Assembly: GCF_002407245.1 (NCBI RefSeq)
Contig: NZ_CP010681.1
Coordinates: forward strand, 2,542,001 to 2,606,000
Direction of reading: 5' to 3'
DNA length: 64,000 nt
Source: Phaeobacter piscinae
GTDB lineage: Bacteria; Pseudomonadota; Alphaproteobacteria; Rhodobacterales; Rhodobacteraceae
Position numbers and translations under genes: made by a program. The notes under the pieces were generated by a model. That model had not been told where the DNA came from, did no database searches, and saw nothing but the letters and a program-made list of their open reading frames with translations. Shown here piece after piece: positions 26,639-35,154 of the stretch. Numbering within the stretch: the first letter of the stretch is position 1; each line of letters opens with the position of its first letter.

Positions 26639-26764
26639 TGCCGCGCCTCCCTTCGTGCAGTTGTTGACAAAGACCTTGCATAAACCGACCGGTTGGTCAA
26701 TATATTTGCGACTTCTCATATTCAGACCGTGCAGCCCCCGGTCCAGACGCAAAGGAACCCGCCC
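26639..26764. promoter_or_regulatory. Divergent paaG/paaZ control region with a palindromic operator
   Basis: A 126-base region between divergent operons. At 26684-26697 ACCGACCGGTTGGT is a near-perfect palindrome (six of seven pairs), the kind of site a TetR dimer binds. It lies between a -35-like TTGCAT (26677) and a -10-like ATATAT (26700) reading toward paaZ, so binding would block transcription. A TTGACA at 26664 is also present. The assignment to the nearby TetR protein is inference. Confidence 0.55.
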
Positions 26765-28795
26765 ATGAGCCTTCTTGATGTTTCCAGTTTTGCCGCTGGC
26801 CAGTGGATTGAACCGGGTGCAGGCGCGCGCAACATTGCCAGTGCAATCACAGGTGCGCCGCTTGCGCAGGCGGGCAATGACGCGCTGGATGTGCAGGGGA
26901 TGCTGGATTATGCCCGCACGGTGGGCGGCCCCTCTTTGCGCAAACTGACCTTCCATGACCGCGCCCGGATGCTGAAGGCGCTGGCGGGGCATCTGAACCA
27001 GCACAAACAAGCGCTTTATGATCTGTCATTCGATACTGGCGCCACGCAGGCCGACCATATGATCGATATTGACGGCGGCATCGGCACCATGTTCGTTTTC
27101 GCCTCCAAGGGACGACGCGAGATGCCGGATGCCCATGTCTATCTGGACGGTGATGTTGAGCAGCTGTCACGCAATGGCACCTTCCTTGGCCAGCATATCT
27201 GCACGCCATTGCAAGGGGTTGCGGTGCATATCAACGCCTTCAACTTCCCGGTCTGGGGGATGTTGGAAAAACTGGCTCCGACCCTGCTTGCCGGTGTTCC
27301 GGCCATTGTGAAACCAGCCACCGCCACCTGCTATGTCACCGAACTGGCGGTGCGGTTGATGCTGGAGTCCGGCATTCTACCCGAGGGCGCGCTGCAACTG
27401 GTGTCCGGTGGCCTTGGCGACATGCTCGACCATCTTGGCATGCAGGATGTGGTCAGTTTCACCGGCTCCGCCGATACCGCGCTGAAGCTGCGTGCCAACC
27501 CGGTGATCCTGGAAAACTCCGTGCGGTTTGTGGCCGAACAGGACAGCCTCAACGCGTCTATTCTTGGCCCCGACGCGCAGCCGGGAACGCCAGAATTTGA
27601 TTTATTCGTCAAGGAGGTCTGCCGCGAGATGACCACCAAGGCGGGTCAGAAATGTACCGCAATCCGCCGGATCATCGCGCCGGAGGCCCAGGTGGAGGCG
27701 GTGATCGACGCCCTGTCAGCGCGGCTGGCAAAGACGCAAATCGGCGATCCGCGTCTTGAGGGAACCCGCATGGGGGCGCTGGTTTCCAGCGGCCAGAAGC
27801 GTGACGTGCTGGAAAAGGCCGCGATCATCGGCCAGGAGGCGACCCGCGTTTATGGCGATCCTGACGGATTTGAGGTTGTGGGCGTCGATGCTGAGAAAGG
27901 CGCCTTTGTGCCGCCGATGCTGTTCCACTGCGCTGATCCGGACACGGCACAGCGCGTCCATGACACCGAAGCCTTCGGCCCGGTCTCAACCATCATGGGC
28001 TACCGCGAACTGGGCCACGCCATCACACTGGCCAATCGCGGCGAAGGGTCACTGGTGGCCTCCGTCATCACCCATGATACAGAGGTGGCCCGCGAGGTCG
28101 CGCTGGGGGCGGGCGCCTATCACGGGCGGCTTTACTTCAACAACCGCGACTCGATGAAGGAATCGACGGGCCATGGCTCCCCCTTGCCCCATATGGTGCA
28201 TGGCGGGCCAGGTCGTGCTGGCGGCGGCGAGGAACTGGGCGGCGTGCGCGGTGTCAAACATTACATGCAGCGCACCGCCATTCAGGGCTCCCCCGACATC
28301 TTGTCAGCGATTGGCGAACAATGGGTGCCGGGTGGCACAGAGATCGCCGCCAAGGTGCATCCCTTTACCCGCAAATTCGGTGATCTGCAGTTGGGAGAAA
28401 CCCTGCACAGCGCTGCGCGCCAGATCACGCTGGAGGACATCGAGACCTTTGCCCATTTCACCGGCGATACCTTCTATGCCCATATGGATGACGAAGCTGC
28501 CGCGCGGAACCCGTTCTTCCCCGGTCGTGTGGCCCATGGATATCTGTTGATCAGTTTTGCCGCCGGGCTGTTTGTACAACCAGATGAGGGGCCAGTGCTG
28601 GCAAATACCGGGCTCGACAATCTGCGGTTCATGAAGCCTGTTTCCGCGGGCGACAGCATCAAGGTGCGCCTGACCGTCAAGAAGAAGACCCCTCGTAACG
28701 AGGAATACGGCGAGGTGCGCTGGCATGTCACCCTGACCAATCAGGATGATGAAATTGCCGCCGAATATGACCTGCTGACCATGAACGCGTTCTGA
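26765..28795 (+). CDS. paaZ: Oxepin-CoA hydrolase / 3-oxo-5,6-dehydrosuberyl-CoA semialdehyde dehydrogenase
   Basis: A 676-residue fusion. The N-terminal aldehyde dehydrogenase has Glu in [10 protein letters not shown] (about residue 258) and the catalytic Cys in [11 protein letters not shown] (about 297). The C-terminal MaoC-type hydratase has [15 protein letters not shown] with the Asp at about 568. Both halves look active: it hydrolyses the oxepin ring and oxidises the reactive aldehyde. Start at 26765 with aaagg upstream; the frame extends to 26693 but not convincingly. Length matches E. coli PaaZ (681). Confidence 0.95.
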   Translation: MSLLDVSSFAAGQWIEPGAGARNIASAITGAPLAQAGNDALDVQGMLDYARTVGGPSLRKLTFHDRARMLKALAGHLNQHKQALYDLSFDTGATQADHMIDIDGGIGTMFVFASKGRREMPDAHVYLDGDVEQLSRNGTFLGQHICTPLQGVAVHINAFNFPVWGMLEKLAPTLLAGVPAIVKPATATCYVTELAVRLMLESGILPEGALQLVSGGLGDMLDHLGMQDVVSFTGSADTALKLRANPVILENSVRFVAEQDSLNASILGPDAQPGTPEFDLFVKEVCREMTTKAGQKCTAIRRIIAPEAQVEAVIDALSARLAKTQIGDPRLEGTRMGALVSSGQKRDVLEKAAIIGQEATRVYGDPDGFEVVGVDAEKGAFVPPMLFHCADPDTAQRVHDTEAFGPVSTIMGYRELGHAITLANRGEGSLVASVITHDTEVAREVALGAGAYHGRLYFNNRDSMKESTGHGSPLPHMVHGGPGRAGGGEELGGVRGVKHYMQRTAIQGSPDILSAIGEQWVPGGTEIAAKVHPFTRKFGDLQLGETLHSAARQITLEDIETFAHFTGDTFYAHMDDEAAARNPFFPGRVAHGYLLISFAAGLFVQPDEGPVLANTGLDNLRFMKPVSAGDSIKVRLTVKKKTPRNEEYGEVRWHVTLTNQDDEIAAEYDLLTMNAF

Positions 28796-28861
28796 TCGGC
28801 CCCTGTCATCAGACGGTCGTCCGGTCTGGCCTATCCGGGCTGGGCGACTTATCTATTATAT

Positions 28862-29686
28862 ATGACCGACGCACAGATCTCTTGGTTCGACACCACCGTA
28901 GCTGCCCTGAGCGATCCGCAGAACCAGCGGGTCTGGTCGATTATCGTCTCGCTTTTTGGCGATCTGGCGCAGCGGGACGGGGACCAGATTGGCGGCAGCG
29001 CCCTCACCCGGATCATCACTCCGATGGGGATCAAGCCTGAGGCAATCCGCGTTGCCTTGCACCGGCTGCGCAAGGACGGCTGGATCGACAGCACGCGCTC
29101 AGGCCGCGCGTCGGTGCATTTCCTGACCCCGATGGGCCGCAGCCAGTCCGCTGCTGTCACCCCGCGCATCTATGCTCCGGCGACACCCACCCCCGATGAC
29201 TGGCATCTGCTGATTGCACAGGACGGGCAAGGCGGCGCGCTGGATGCGCTGTTGCAGCAGCCAAATTACGTCGCGGTCAACCGCTCTACCGTGCTGGGCC
29301 ATGGCCCCCTGCCACGGGAAAGGGACCGATTTCTGGTGATCGATCAACCGGATCTGGCGGTGCCTGACTGGCTGCGCCAGCGGTTGTTTCCAGAAGATCT
29401 GAAACTGGCCTGTGCCCGGCTCGACAGCACCTTATGCGGCGTCAAACCGCCGGAGCTTGATGCGGATGCAAATGCCCTTGACCCGGCACAGATCGCCACG
29501 CTGCGCACCCTGATCGTGCATCGCTGGCGCCGTGTGGTATTGCGGCATCCGGATTTGCCGCCCCGCTTTCATCCCAAGGACTGGGCCGGAGAACACTGCC
29601 GACAGCGTGTCGCATCGCTGTTGCGGCACCTGCCGCGCCCCCGGCTCAGCCCAAATGGTGAGCTGATCGCGGCCGACGCCCCCTGA
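28862..29686 (+). CDS. paaX: PaaX family transcriptional regulator
   Basis: A 274-residue protein with an N-terminal winged helix (IKPEAIRVALHRLRKDGWI) and the PaaX C-terminal domain, including LRTLIVHRWRRVVLRHPDLPP. PaaX represses paa genes until phenylacetyl-CoA is present. It lies 66 bases after paaZ on the same strand. No good ribosome site precedes the ATG. With the TetR gene at the other end, the cluster has two candidate regulators. Confidence 0.88.
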   Translation: MTDAQISWFDTTVAALSDPQNQRVWSIIVSLFGDLAQRDGDQIGGSALTRIITPMGIKPEAIRVALHRLRKDGWIDSTRSGRASVHFLTPMGRSQSAAVTPRIYAPATPTPDDWHLLIAQDGQGGALDALLQQPNYVAVNRSTVLGHGPLPRERDRFLVIDQPDLAVPDWLRQRLFPEDLKLACARLDSTLCGVKPPELDADANALDPAQIATLRTLIVHRWRRVVLRHPDLPPRFHPKDWAGEHCRQRVASLLRHLPRPRLSPNGELIAADAP

Positions 29687-30074
29687 AAGACAGCCCCGCT
29701 TGCGCCCGACGGTGCAGCGGTGATGATTTTTCTTTACAAACCTTGGCGAGAAATCTACCCAAAGTCGCAGATGGTTCCCACGGCCCCAAAGCGGTCACGG
29801 GATGAAAAGGGAACGTGGTGTGGTGTAGCCAAAAGGCGCCAAATCCACGACTGCCCCCGCAACTGTGAGCGGTGAGCGACCTCGATAGACCACTGGCCTT
29901 TGGGCCGGGAAGGCCGAGGCCCGCAGCAACCCGCAAGTCAGGAGACCTGCCATCCACAGGAAACCTATTGAACCGGACGGGGTGTTCCGGCGGGCAGGGT
30001 GATGCGGCACGACGCTTTGGCGTGGCTGGTCCCCTTCCCCCTTTGTCCCCTGACCGGATTGCGCGGAGGGCGCT
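29687..30074 (+). other. 388-base non-coding leader holding the cobalamin riboswitch
   Basis: No convincing protein-coding frame. The region from about 29770 to 29952 is a cobalamin riboswitch; the following about 120 bases to the DUF1636 start probably form the expression platform. Confidence 0.7.
29770..29952 (+). promoter_or_regulatory. Cobalamin (adenosylcobalamin) riboswitch
   Basis: The conserved B12 box agtcaggagacctgcc is at 29936-29951. Upstream are the other landmarks in order: ggttcccac, the gatgaaaagggaa segment, ccacgactgcccccgcaac, and the paired ggcc...ggccg region before gcagcaaccc. It should lower expression of the downstream DUF1636-BtuDFC genes when cobalamin is plentiful. 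This identifies the importer as a cobalamin or cobamide system. Confidence 0.93.
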
Positions 30075-30500
30075 ATGGACGGGACAGCACGGCACCGCAT
30101 TCTGGTGTGTACATCCTGCAAAGGGACAGACCCCGGCACCCGTCCGGGGCCGCAATTGATTGACGCCTTGCGCATCGAACTTGACCGGCGCGGCGATACC
30201 GTGGTGGAGGTGGCGGGCGTGGCCTGTATGGCCGGATGCAGCCATCCCTGCACTGTCGGATTTCAGGCCGAGGGCAAGGCCAGCTATGTGTTTGGCGATC
30301 TTAACCTTCAGGACGATCTGGCGGACATTCTGCATTTTGCCGATCTCTACAAGGTGCTCGCGGACGGTTGGTGCAGTTCGGTTGACCGCCCCGGAAAACT
30401 GCGCCGCTCCACCCTGTCGCGCATCCCGGCCCTGTTCCCCGCCGCCCCGACAAAAGCCGACATGGCAAAAACAACCGCGCCGATGGAGCCTGCCGAATGA
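30075..30500 (+). CDS. DUF1636 family Cys-rich protein under riboswitch control
   Basis: A 141-residue soluble protein. Cysteines at 12, 15, 51, 55 and 59 (CTSCKG and CMAGCSHPC) resemble the ligands of a thioredoxin-like ferredoxin or a metal site. DUF1636 members recur next to cobalamin genes, but no reaction is established. It is the first gene after the riboswitch and overlaps the ATPase gene as ATGA, so it probably acts in cobamide uptake or handling; that is inference. Confidence 0.82.
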   Translation: MDGTARHRILVCTSCKGTDPGTRPGPQLIDALRIELDRRGDTVVEVAGVACMAGCSHPCTVGFQAEGKASYVFGDLNLQDDLADILHFADLYKVLADGWCSSVDRPGKLRRSTLSRIPALFPAAPTKADMAKTTAPMEPAE

Positions 30501-31282
30501 CCGCAGCCGCGCTCACTGTGACAGACGTCAGCTGGGGGCCGGGCCGTACGGCACCGCTGATCCTGCATCCGGTCAGCTTTCATCTGGATGCGGGCCGTGT
30601 GCTGGGTGTGGTTGGCCCCAATGGTGCCGGAAAATCCAGCCTGCTGCGGGTGATCTACCGCTTCAACCAGCCGCGCAGCGGCACGGTTGAGGTTGGTGAC
30701 AGTGATATCTGGGCCTTGCCCCCAAAAGCTGCCGCGCAGCGCGTTGCTGCCGTGCTGCAGGAACAACCCACCGATTTTGCCCTGACCGTGGCGGAGATCG
30801 TTGCCCTGGGACGGGCGCCCTATCGCTCCGGGTTTGCAACGCCGGGCGCGCGCGATGCGGCGATCATTGAGGGGATGCTGGATCGTCTCGACCTATACAG
30901 CATGGCTGACCGGGCCTTTGGCACCCTCTCGGGTGGCGAACGTCAGCGGGTCATGGTGGCGCGGGCACTGGCGCAGGAACCCGCACTTCTGGTGCTGGAT
31001 GAGCCGACCAACCATCTGGATATCCGCCATCAGCTGGATGTGCTGGACCTGATCCGGGATCTGGATGTGACCATTGTCACCAGCCTGCATGATCTGAACA
31101 TCGCAGCCGGCGCCTGTGACGAAATCCTGTTGATGTCCGAGGGCCGCCAGCTGGCCTTTGGTGCGCCGCAGGACGTGCTGAGCGAGGACACCGTTAGCCG
31201 GGTCTTCAACGTCGCTGCCAAACGCGAAACCCTGACCCCCTCCGGGCAGGATCACCTGACCTTTCACCTCCCTGTTTCATAA
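30497..31282 (+). CDS. ABC transporter ATP-binding protein, BtuD/FecE type
   Basis: A 261-residue ATPase with Walker A GPNGAGKSS, Q-loop LQEQPTDFAL, signature LSGGERQRVMVARAL and Walker B LLVLDEPTNHLDI, followed by the H-loop His in SLHDLN. The Gly-rich, FecE/BtuD-like features fit a type II importer. Position behind the B12 riboswitch and before binding protein and permease indicates cobalamin import. btuD is the likely name but not proven. Confidence 0.9.
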   Translation: MTAAALTVTDVSWGPGRTAPLILHPVSFHLDAGRVLGVVGPNGAGKSSLLRVIYRFNQPRSGTVEVGDSDIWALPPKAAAQRVAAVLQEQPTDFALTVAEIVALGRAPYRSGFATPGARDAAIIEGMLDRLDLYSMADRAFGTLSGGERQRVMVARALAQEPALLVLDEPTNHLDIRHQLDVLDLIRDLDVTIVTSLHDLNIAAGACDEILLMSEGRQLAFGAPQDVLSEDTVSRVFNVAAKRETLTPSGQDHLTFHLPVS

Positions 31283-31296
31283 GGATACCCCTGACT

Positions 31297-32277
31297 ATGA
31301 CTGCCCGTTTTTCCACAGTGACGCAGCTGCTCGCCGCCGGTGTTATGGCTGCCTCCCTCGCCCCCATGGCGCAGGCAGAGACCACGGTAGAGAGCTGTAA
31401 CCGCAGCGTGACATTTGATGCCCCGCCGCAGCGTGCCATCTCCAATGACGTTAACCTGACCGAGATGATGCTGGCGCTGGGGCTGGCCGACCGGATGGTG
31501 GGCTACACCGGGATTTCCGGCTGGAAGACATTGGATCCGGTGATGCGCGCAGGCGTGGCGGAATTGCCGGAGCTGTCGGCGAAATACCCCTCAAAGGAGG
31601 TGCTGATCGGCGCCGATGCCGATTTCTTCTTTGCCGGCTGGAACTACGGCATGAAGGTCGGCGGTGAAGTCACGCCGGAGACCCTCGCGCCCTTTGACAT
31701 CAAGGTCTATGAACTGACCGAAAGCTGCATTCACATCGGCGAGAAGGCCAAGGTCAGCATGGATGACATGTATAATGACCTGCTGAACCTCGGCCGGATC
31801 TTTGCCGTCGAAGACACCGCCAAGGCATTGGTTGCGGGGTACAAGGACGAGTTGGCAGCCTTTGCCAAGGATCGTGCCGAGGCCAGCGACCCGCTGCGCG
31901 TCTTTGTCTATGACAGCGGCGAGGACACGCCGTTCACCGCAGGCAAATACGCCATGCCCACCGCGCTGATCGAGGCGGCCGGCGGCAGCAACATCATGGA
32001 TGATCTGGAGAAAAGCTGGGCCACCGTGACGTGGGAGGCCGTGGTGGAGCGCAATCCCGAGGTGATCGTGATCGTGAATTACGGGTCGGTCACGGCTGAA
32101 GAGAAGCGCGCTTTCATGCGGAGCAACCCGGCCTTTGCAGAAATCGACGCGGTGAAGAACGACCGTTTTGTGACCCTTGAGTATGTCGAAGCCACACCAG
32201 GTCCGCGCAACATCCGCGCGATCAAGACGTTGGCGACCAGCTTTGACGCGGCGCGCACGGATGCGGTAAGCAACTGA
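31297..32277 (+). CDS. ABC transporter substrate-binding protein, BtuF/FhuD type
   Basis: A 326-residue periplasmic protein. The signal peptide ends near AQAETT (about residue 28). The mature part has the two-lobed helical-backbone fold of cluster A proteins: RAISNDVNLTEMMLALGL, then VLIGADADFFFAGWNYG, and ending in FVTLEYVEATPGPRNI. Riboswitch control points to a corrinoid ligand. An aaggat site precedes the ATG. Confidence 0.88.
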   Translation: MTARFSTVTQLLAAGVMAASLAPMAQAETTVESCNRSVTFDAPPQRAISNDVNLTEMMLALGLADRMVGYTGISGWKTLDPVMRAGVAELPELSAKYPSKEVLIGADADFFFAGWNYGMKVGGEVTPETLAPFDIKVYELTESCIHIGEKAKVSMDDMYNDLLNLGRIFAVEDTAKALVAGYKDELAAFAKDRAEASDPLRVFVYDSGEDTPFTAGKYAMPTALIEAAGGSNIMDDLEKSWATVTWEAVVERNPEVIVIVNYGSVTAEEKRAFMRSNPAFAEIDAVKNDRFVTLEYVEATPGPRNIRAIKTLATSFDAARTDAVSN

Positions 32278-32278
32278 T

Positions 32279-33370
32279 ATGCCTACCGCCCACGCACATC
32301 CCGCATCTGAGCCGCGCCTCAGCGCGCGCGCCCGGCGGCGCCTGCGCGGGCGGCTGGCCTGGATTCTGGGTGGGGCCGTTCTGACGGCCCTGACCCTATC
32401 GATTGCCGTTTCTGTGGGCGCGGTTGGCATTCCGCTGACCTCCGTCTGGGGTATCGTCGCCCACAAGCTGACCCACGGATCAGCACTTGCGGCAGACGGT
32501 GTATTTGATGTGAGCTGGAGCAAGGGACAGGCGGCAATTGTCTGGGACATCCGGTTTCCCCGCGCCCTGCTGGCGATGATGGTCGGCGCCGGGCTTGCCA
32601 TGGTGGGGGCCAGCCTGCAGGCGGTGACCCGCAACCCGCTGGCCGATCCGCATCTGCTGGGCATCTCGGCCGGCGGCGCCTTTGGTGCGATTCTGGCGCT
32701 GCTGCATACCGGTTTGTTTCTGGGATTGCTGACGGTGCCCCTGCTGGCGTTTGTCGGCGCCCTTGCGGCCACGGCGCTGGTGCTGGCTGTTTCCCGCTTT
32801 GCCGAGGCGACCACCGCAGACCGGCTGGTGTTGGTGGGTGTGGCGGTGTCCTTTGTCGTTATGGCAGGGGCCAATGTGCTGATTTTCCTAGGAGATCCGC
32901 GCGCAACCCATACCGTGGTCTTCTGGATGCTGGGAGGGCTTGGCCTCGCCCAGTGGAGCCATTTGGCCTATCCTCTGGTGGTGCTTGTGCTCTGCGGCGG
33001 CTGGCTCTGGTCCCGCTCTGGCGATCTGAATGCAATGACAGTCGGGGACGAGACAGCCACGACGCTGGGCATCCCGGTGGCGCGGTTTCGCCTGATGACT
33101 TTCTGCGTCGGCGCGCTGATCACCGGGGTGATGGTCGCATTCTCCGGCATGATTGGCTTTGTCGGATTGATCGTTCCGCATGTGGCCCGGCTGATCGTCG
33201 GCGGAGATCACCGCCGGGTGCTGCCGGTGTCCGCACTGTTTGGCGGGTTGTTTCTGGTCGCCGCCGATATTGCCGCCCGCACCCTGATGGCGCCGGAGGA
33301 TATGCCGATTGGACTGGTCACTGGACTGGTGGGCGGTGTGTTCTTCATCTGGCTGCTGCGGCGACGCTAG
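32279..33370 (+). CDS. ABC transporter permease, FecCD/BtuC family
   Basis: A 363-residue membrane permease with about ten helices. Family motifs: RFPRALLAMMVGAGLAMVGA and NPLADPHLLGISAGGAFGAI near the front, and GMIGFVGLIVPHVARLIVGG near the end. It starts one base after the binding-protein stop. With the ATPase it forms the BtuCD-like channel. A terminator follows. Confidence 0.91.
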   Translation: MPTAHAHPASEPRLSARARRRLRGRLAWILGGAVLTALTLSIAVSVGAVGIPLTSVWGIVAHKLTHGSALAADGVFDVSWSKGQAAIVWDIRFPRALLAMMVGAGLAMVGASLQAVTRNPLADPHLLGISAGGAFGAILALLHTGLFLGLLTVPLLAFVGALAATALVLAVSRFAEATTADRLVLVGVAVSFVVMAGANVLIFLGDPRATHTVVFWMLGGLGLAQWSHLAYPLVVLVLCGGWLWSRSGDLNAMTVGDETATTLGIPVARFRLMTFCVGALITGVMVAFSGMIGFVGLIVPHVARLIVGGDHRRVLPVSALFGGLFLVAADIAARTLMAPEDMPIGLVTGLVGGVFFIWLLRRR

Positions 33371-33393
33371 GTCTGCTGCGACAACAGACAGCC

Positions 33394-33421
33394 AAGGCCC
33401 CCGGCGCATCGGGGGCCTTTT
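33394..33421 (+). terminator. Rho-independent terminator after the cobalamin importer
   Basis: Ten-base stem (33394-33403 with 33410-33419), loop gcgcat, ending in a short T run; it can also serve the convergent RidA gene. Confidence 0.8.
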
Positions 33422-33434
33422 GCAATTGCGGAGC

Positions 33435-33782
33435 TCAGGCCGCGGCAACCACGATCATTTCAACCAAGAAGTCGGGCCGCGCCAGCTTTGCCTCGCCGCA
33501 GGCCCGCGCCGGGGTCTGCCCTTCGGGGACCCAAGCGTCCCAGACCGCGTTCATCGCCGCAAAATCGGCCATATCCGAGAGCCAGATCGTGCATTGCAGG
33601 ATACGGGATTTGTCGCTGCCTGCCTCGGCCAGGAGCGTGTCGATCTTGTCGAGGCAATCCTGCGTCTGCTGAGCAACGCTGGCGCCTGCGGTGCCGACCT
33701 GACCGGCCAGATAAATGGTCTCGCCATGTTTGACGATCTGGCTCATGCGGGGGCCGATATGGCTGCGTTCGATCTGTGTCAT
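33435..33782 (-). CDS. RidA/YjgF/YER057c/UK114 family protein
   Basis: A 115-residue RidA-like protein, the family length. Members hydrolyse reactive enamine/imine intermediates or take part in pyrimidine breakdown. The segment MIVVAAA closes the protein; the substrate-binding Arg of RidA (in the family CxR region) is not obvious here, where QCTIWLSDMADF is seen. The frame is open to 33992 but the ATG at 33782 has gagg upstream. It is divergent from the nucleobase importer. Confidence 0.86.
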   Translation of the reverse strand: MTQIERSHIGPRMSQIVKHGETIYLAGQVGTAGASVAQQTQDCLDKIDTLLAEAGSDKSRILQCTIWLSDMADFAAMNAVWDAWVPEGQTPARACGEAKLARPDFLVEMIVVAAA

Positions 33783-34109
33783 ATGTTCCTCGTTCGGTGA
33801 CGGCCACGCCGGAGGGCGGGTCTGCATCAGGGATATCGGTCCGGCCTTGGCATGGCAATGGACCCTGAGACGAACCTCAGCCGCCAGCAATTCACCCCTA
33901 GCAAGTCGTTCAAATAACGCACAAATTTTGATATTTGAATTCGTCCTTGCCGAAAAGAGAAGCGCACCCCTATAGTTTTCCCAGCGGAACATATGGCGCG
34001 TATTGCCGGGCTCACGACCGAGCCCCTAGCGTCGACAACACGCGGGCTTGACCGGCGACGTTCCAAAAGAGCCTGCAACACCGCAGGGCCATCGACAGGG
34101 GGAAATGAC
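33783..34109. promoter_or_regulatory. 327-base divergent intergenic region, RidA and BMP importer
   Basis: No coding frame I can support. An AT-rich stretch holds an inverted repeat ttcaaata (33909-33916) and tatttgaa (33932-33939), 15 bases apart, which may be an operator for one or both operons. The regulator is unknown. Confidence 0.4.
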
Positions 34110-35141
34110 ATGACATCGACCAAGACCCGCGCGCGGATGTCGCGCCGCCAGTTTCTGCTCAGCTGTGCCGCTGGCGCGCTAACCGTTGGGTTTGGACTCT
34201 CGCTGGCTGGGCAGGCACAGGCCGCAGAACCGATCAAGGTTGCCGGCATTTACACGGTGCCCGTCGAGCAACAGTGGGTCAGCCGCATCCACGTTGCCGC
34301 CCTCGCTGCAAAGGATCGCGGTGATATCACCTATACGTTCTCCGAGAACACCTCGAACACCGATTACCCGCGCGTGATGCGGGAGTATGCCGAACAGGGT
34401 CACAAACTGATCATCGGTGAGATTTTCGGCGTCGAGGCCGAGGCCCGCGAAGTGGCCGCAGATTACCCCGATGTGGCCTTCCTGATGGGAAGCTCTTTCA
34501 AGGAAGATCCCGCCCTGCCCAATCTGGCGGTGTTCGACAATTATATTCAGGATGCGTCCTACCTGTCGGGTATCGTAGCTGGTGCCATGTCCGAGAGCGG
34601 AAATATCGGCATGGTTGGCGGCTTTCCCATTCCTGAGGTGAACCGCTTGATGCATGCCTTTATGGCGGGCGCGCGGGAGATGAATCCCGATATCACATTC
34701 CAGGTCTCCTTCATCGGCAGCTGGTTTGATCCGCCAAAGGCCAAAGAAACAGCCTTTGCAATGATCGAAAACGGGGCTGATATGCTTTATGCGGAGCGCT
34801 TCGGGGTGTCGGATGCTGCCAAGGAAAAGGGCGTTCTGGCCATCGGCAATGTGATCGACACGCAGGGCGACTACCCCAGCACGGTGGCGGCCTCGGCCCT
34901 GTGGCATTTTGAGCCAACGTTAGATGCCGCAATTGCCAAGGTGCGTGACGGCAGCTTCACCGCGGCGGACTATGGCGTCTATTCCTTCATGAAGGAGGGT
35001 GGCGCCTCGCTGGCCCCATTTGGCACCTTTGAAGGCAAGATCCCCCAGAAGGCACTGGACCTGATCGCCAGCCGCACGGCGGCCATCAAGGATGGCTCCT
35101 ACGAGGTGGAAATCAACGACGCTGAGCCCGCGTCCTCCTGA
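34110..35141 (+). CDS. BMP (PnrA-like) ABC transporter substrate-binding protein with Tat signal
   Basis: About 343 residues. The N-terminus has SRRQFLL followed by a hydrophobic stretch and AQA cleavage near residue 38, a twin-arginine export signal. The body is a basic-membrane-protein fold, members of which bind purine nucleosides: VAGIYTVPVEQQWVSRIH, FDNYIQDASYLSGIVAG, VGGFPIPEVNRLMHAF, and FEGKIPQKALDLI near the end. ATG at 34110 preceded by cagggggaa; the longer frame is unlikely. First gene of a five-gene operon ending with a CodA-like deaminase, so the ligand is probably a nucleobase or nucleoside. Confidence 0.88.
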   Translation: MTSTKTRARMSRRQFLLSCAAGALTVGFGLSLAGQAQAAEPIKVAGIYTVPVEQQWVSRIHVAALAAKDRGDITYTFSENTSNTDYPRVMREYAEQGHKLIIGEIFGVEAEAREVAADYPDVAFLMGSSFKEDPALPNLAVFDNYIQDASYLSGIVAGAMSESGNIGMVGGFPIPEVNRLMHAFMAGAREMNPDITFQVSFIGSWFDPPKAKETAFAMIENGADMLYAERFGVSDAAKEKGVLAIGNVIDTQGDYPSTVAASALWHFEPTLDAAIAKVRDGSFTAADYGVYSFMKEGGASLAPFGTFEGKIPQKALDLIASRTAAIKDGSYEVEINDAEPASS

Positions 35142-35154
35142 CAGGGGGCCGCGC

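Noticed and set aside
31591..32874. 427-codon minus-strand frame opposite the BtuF and BtuC-like genes
   Set aside because: Ala/Arg/Thr-rich antisense shadow without domains.
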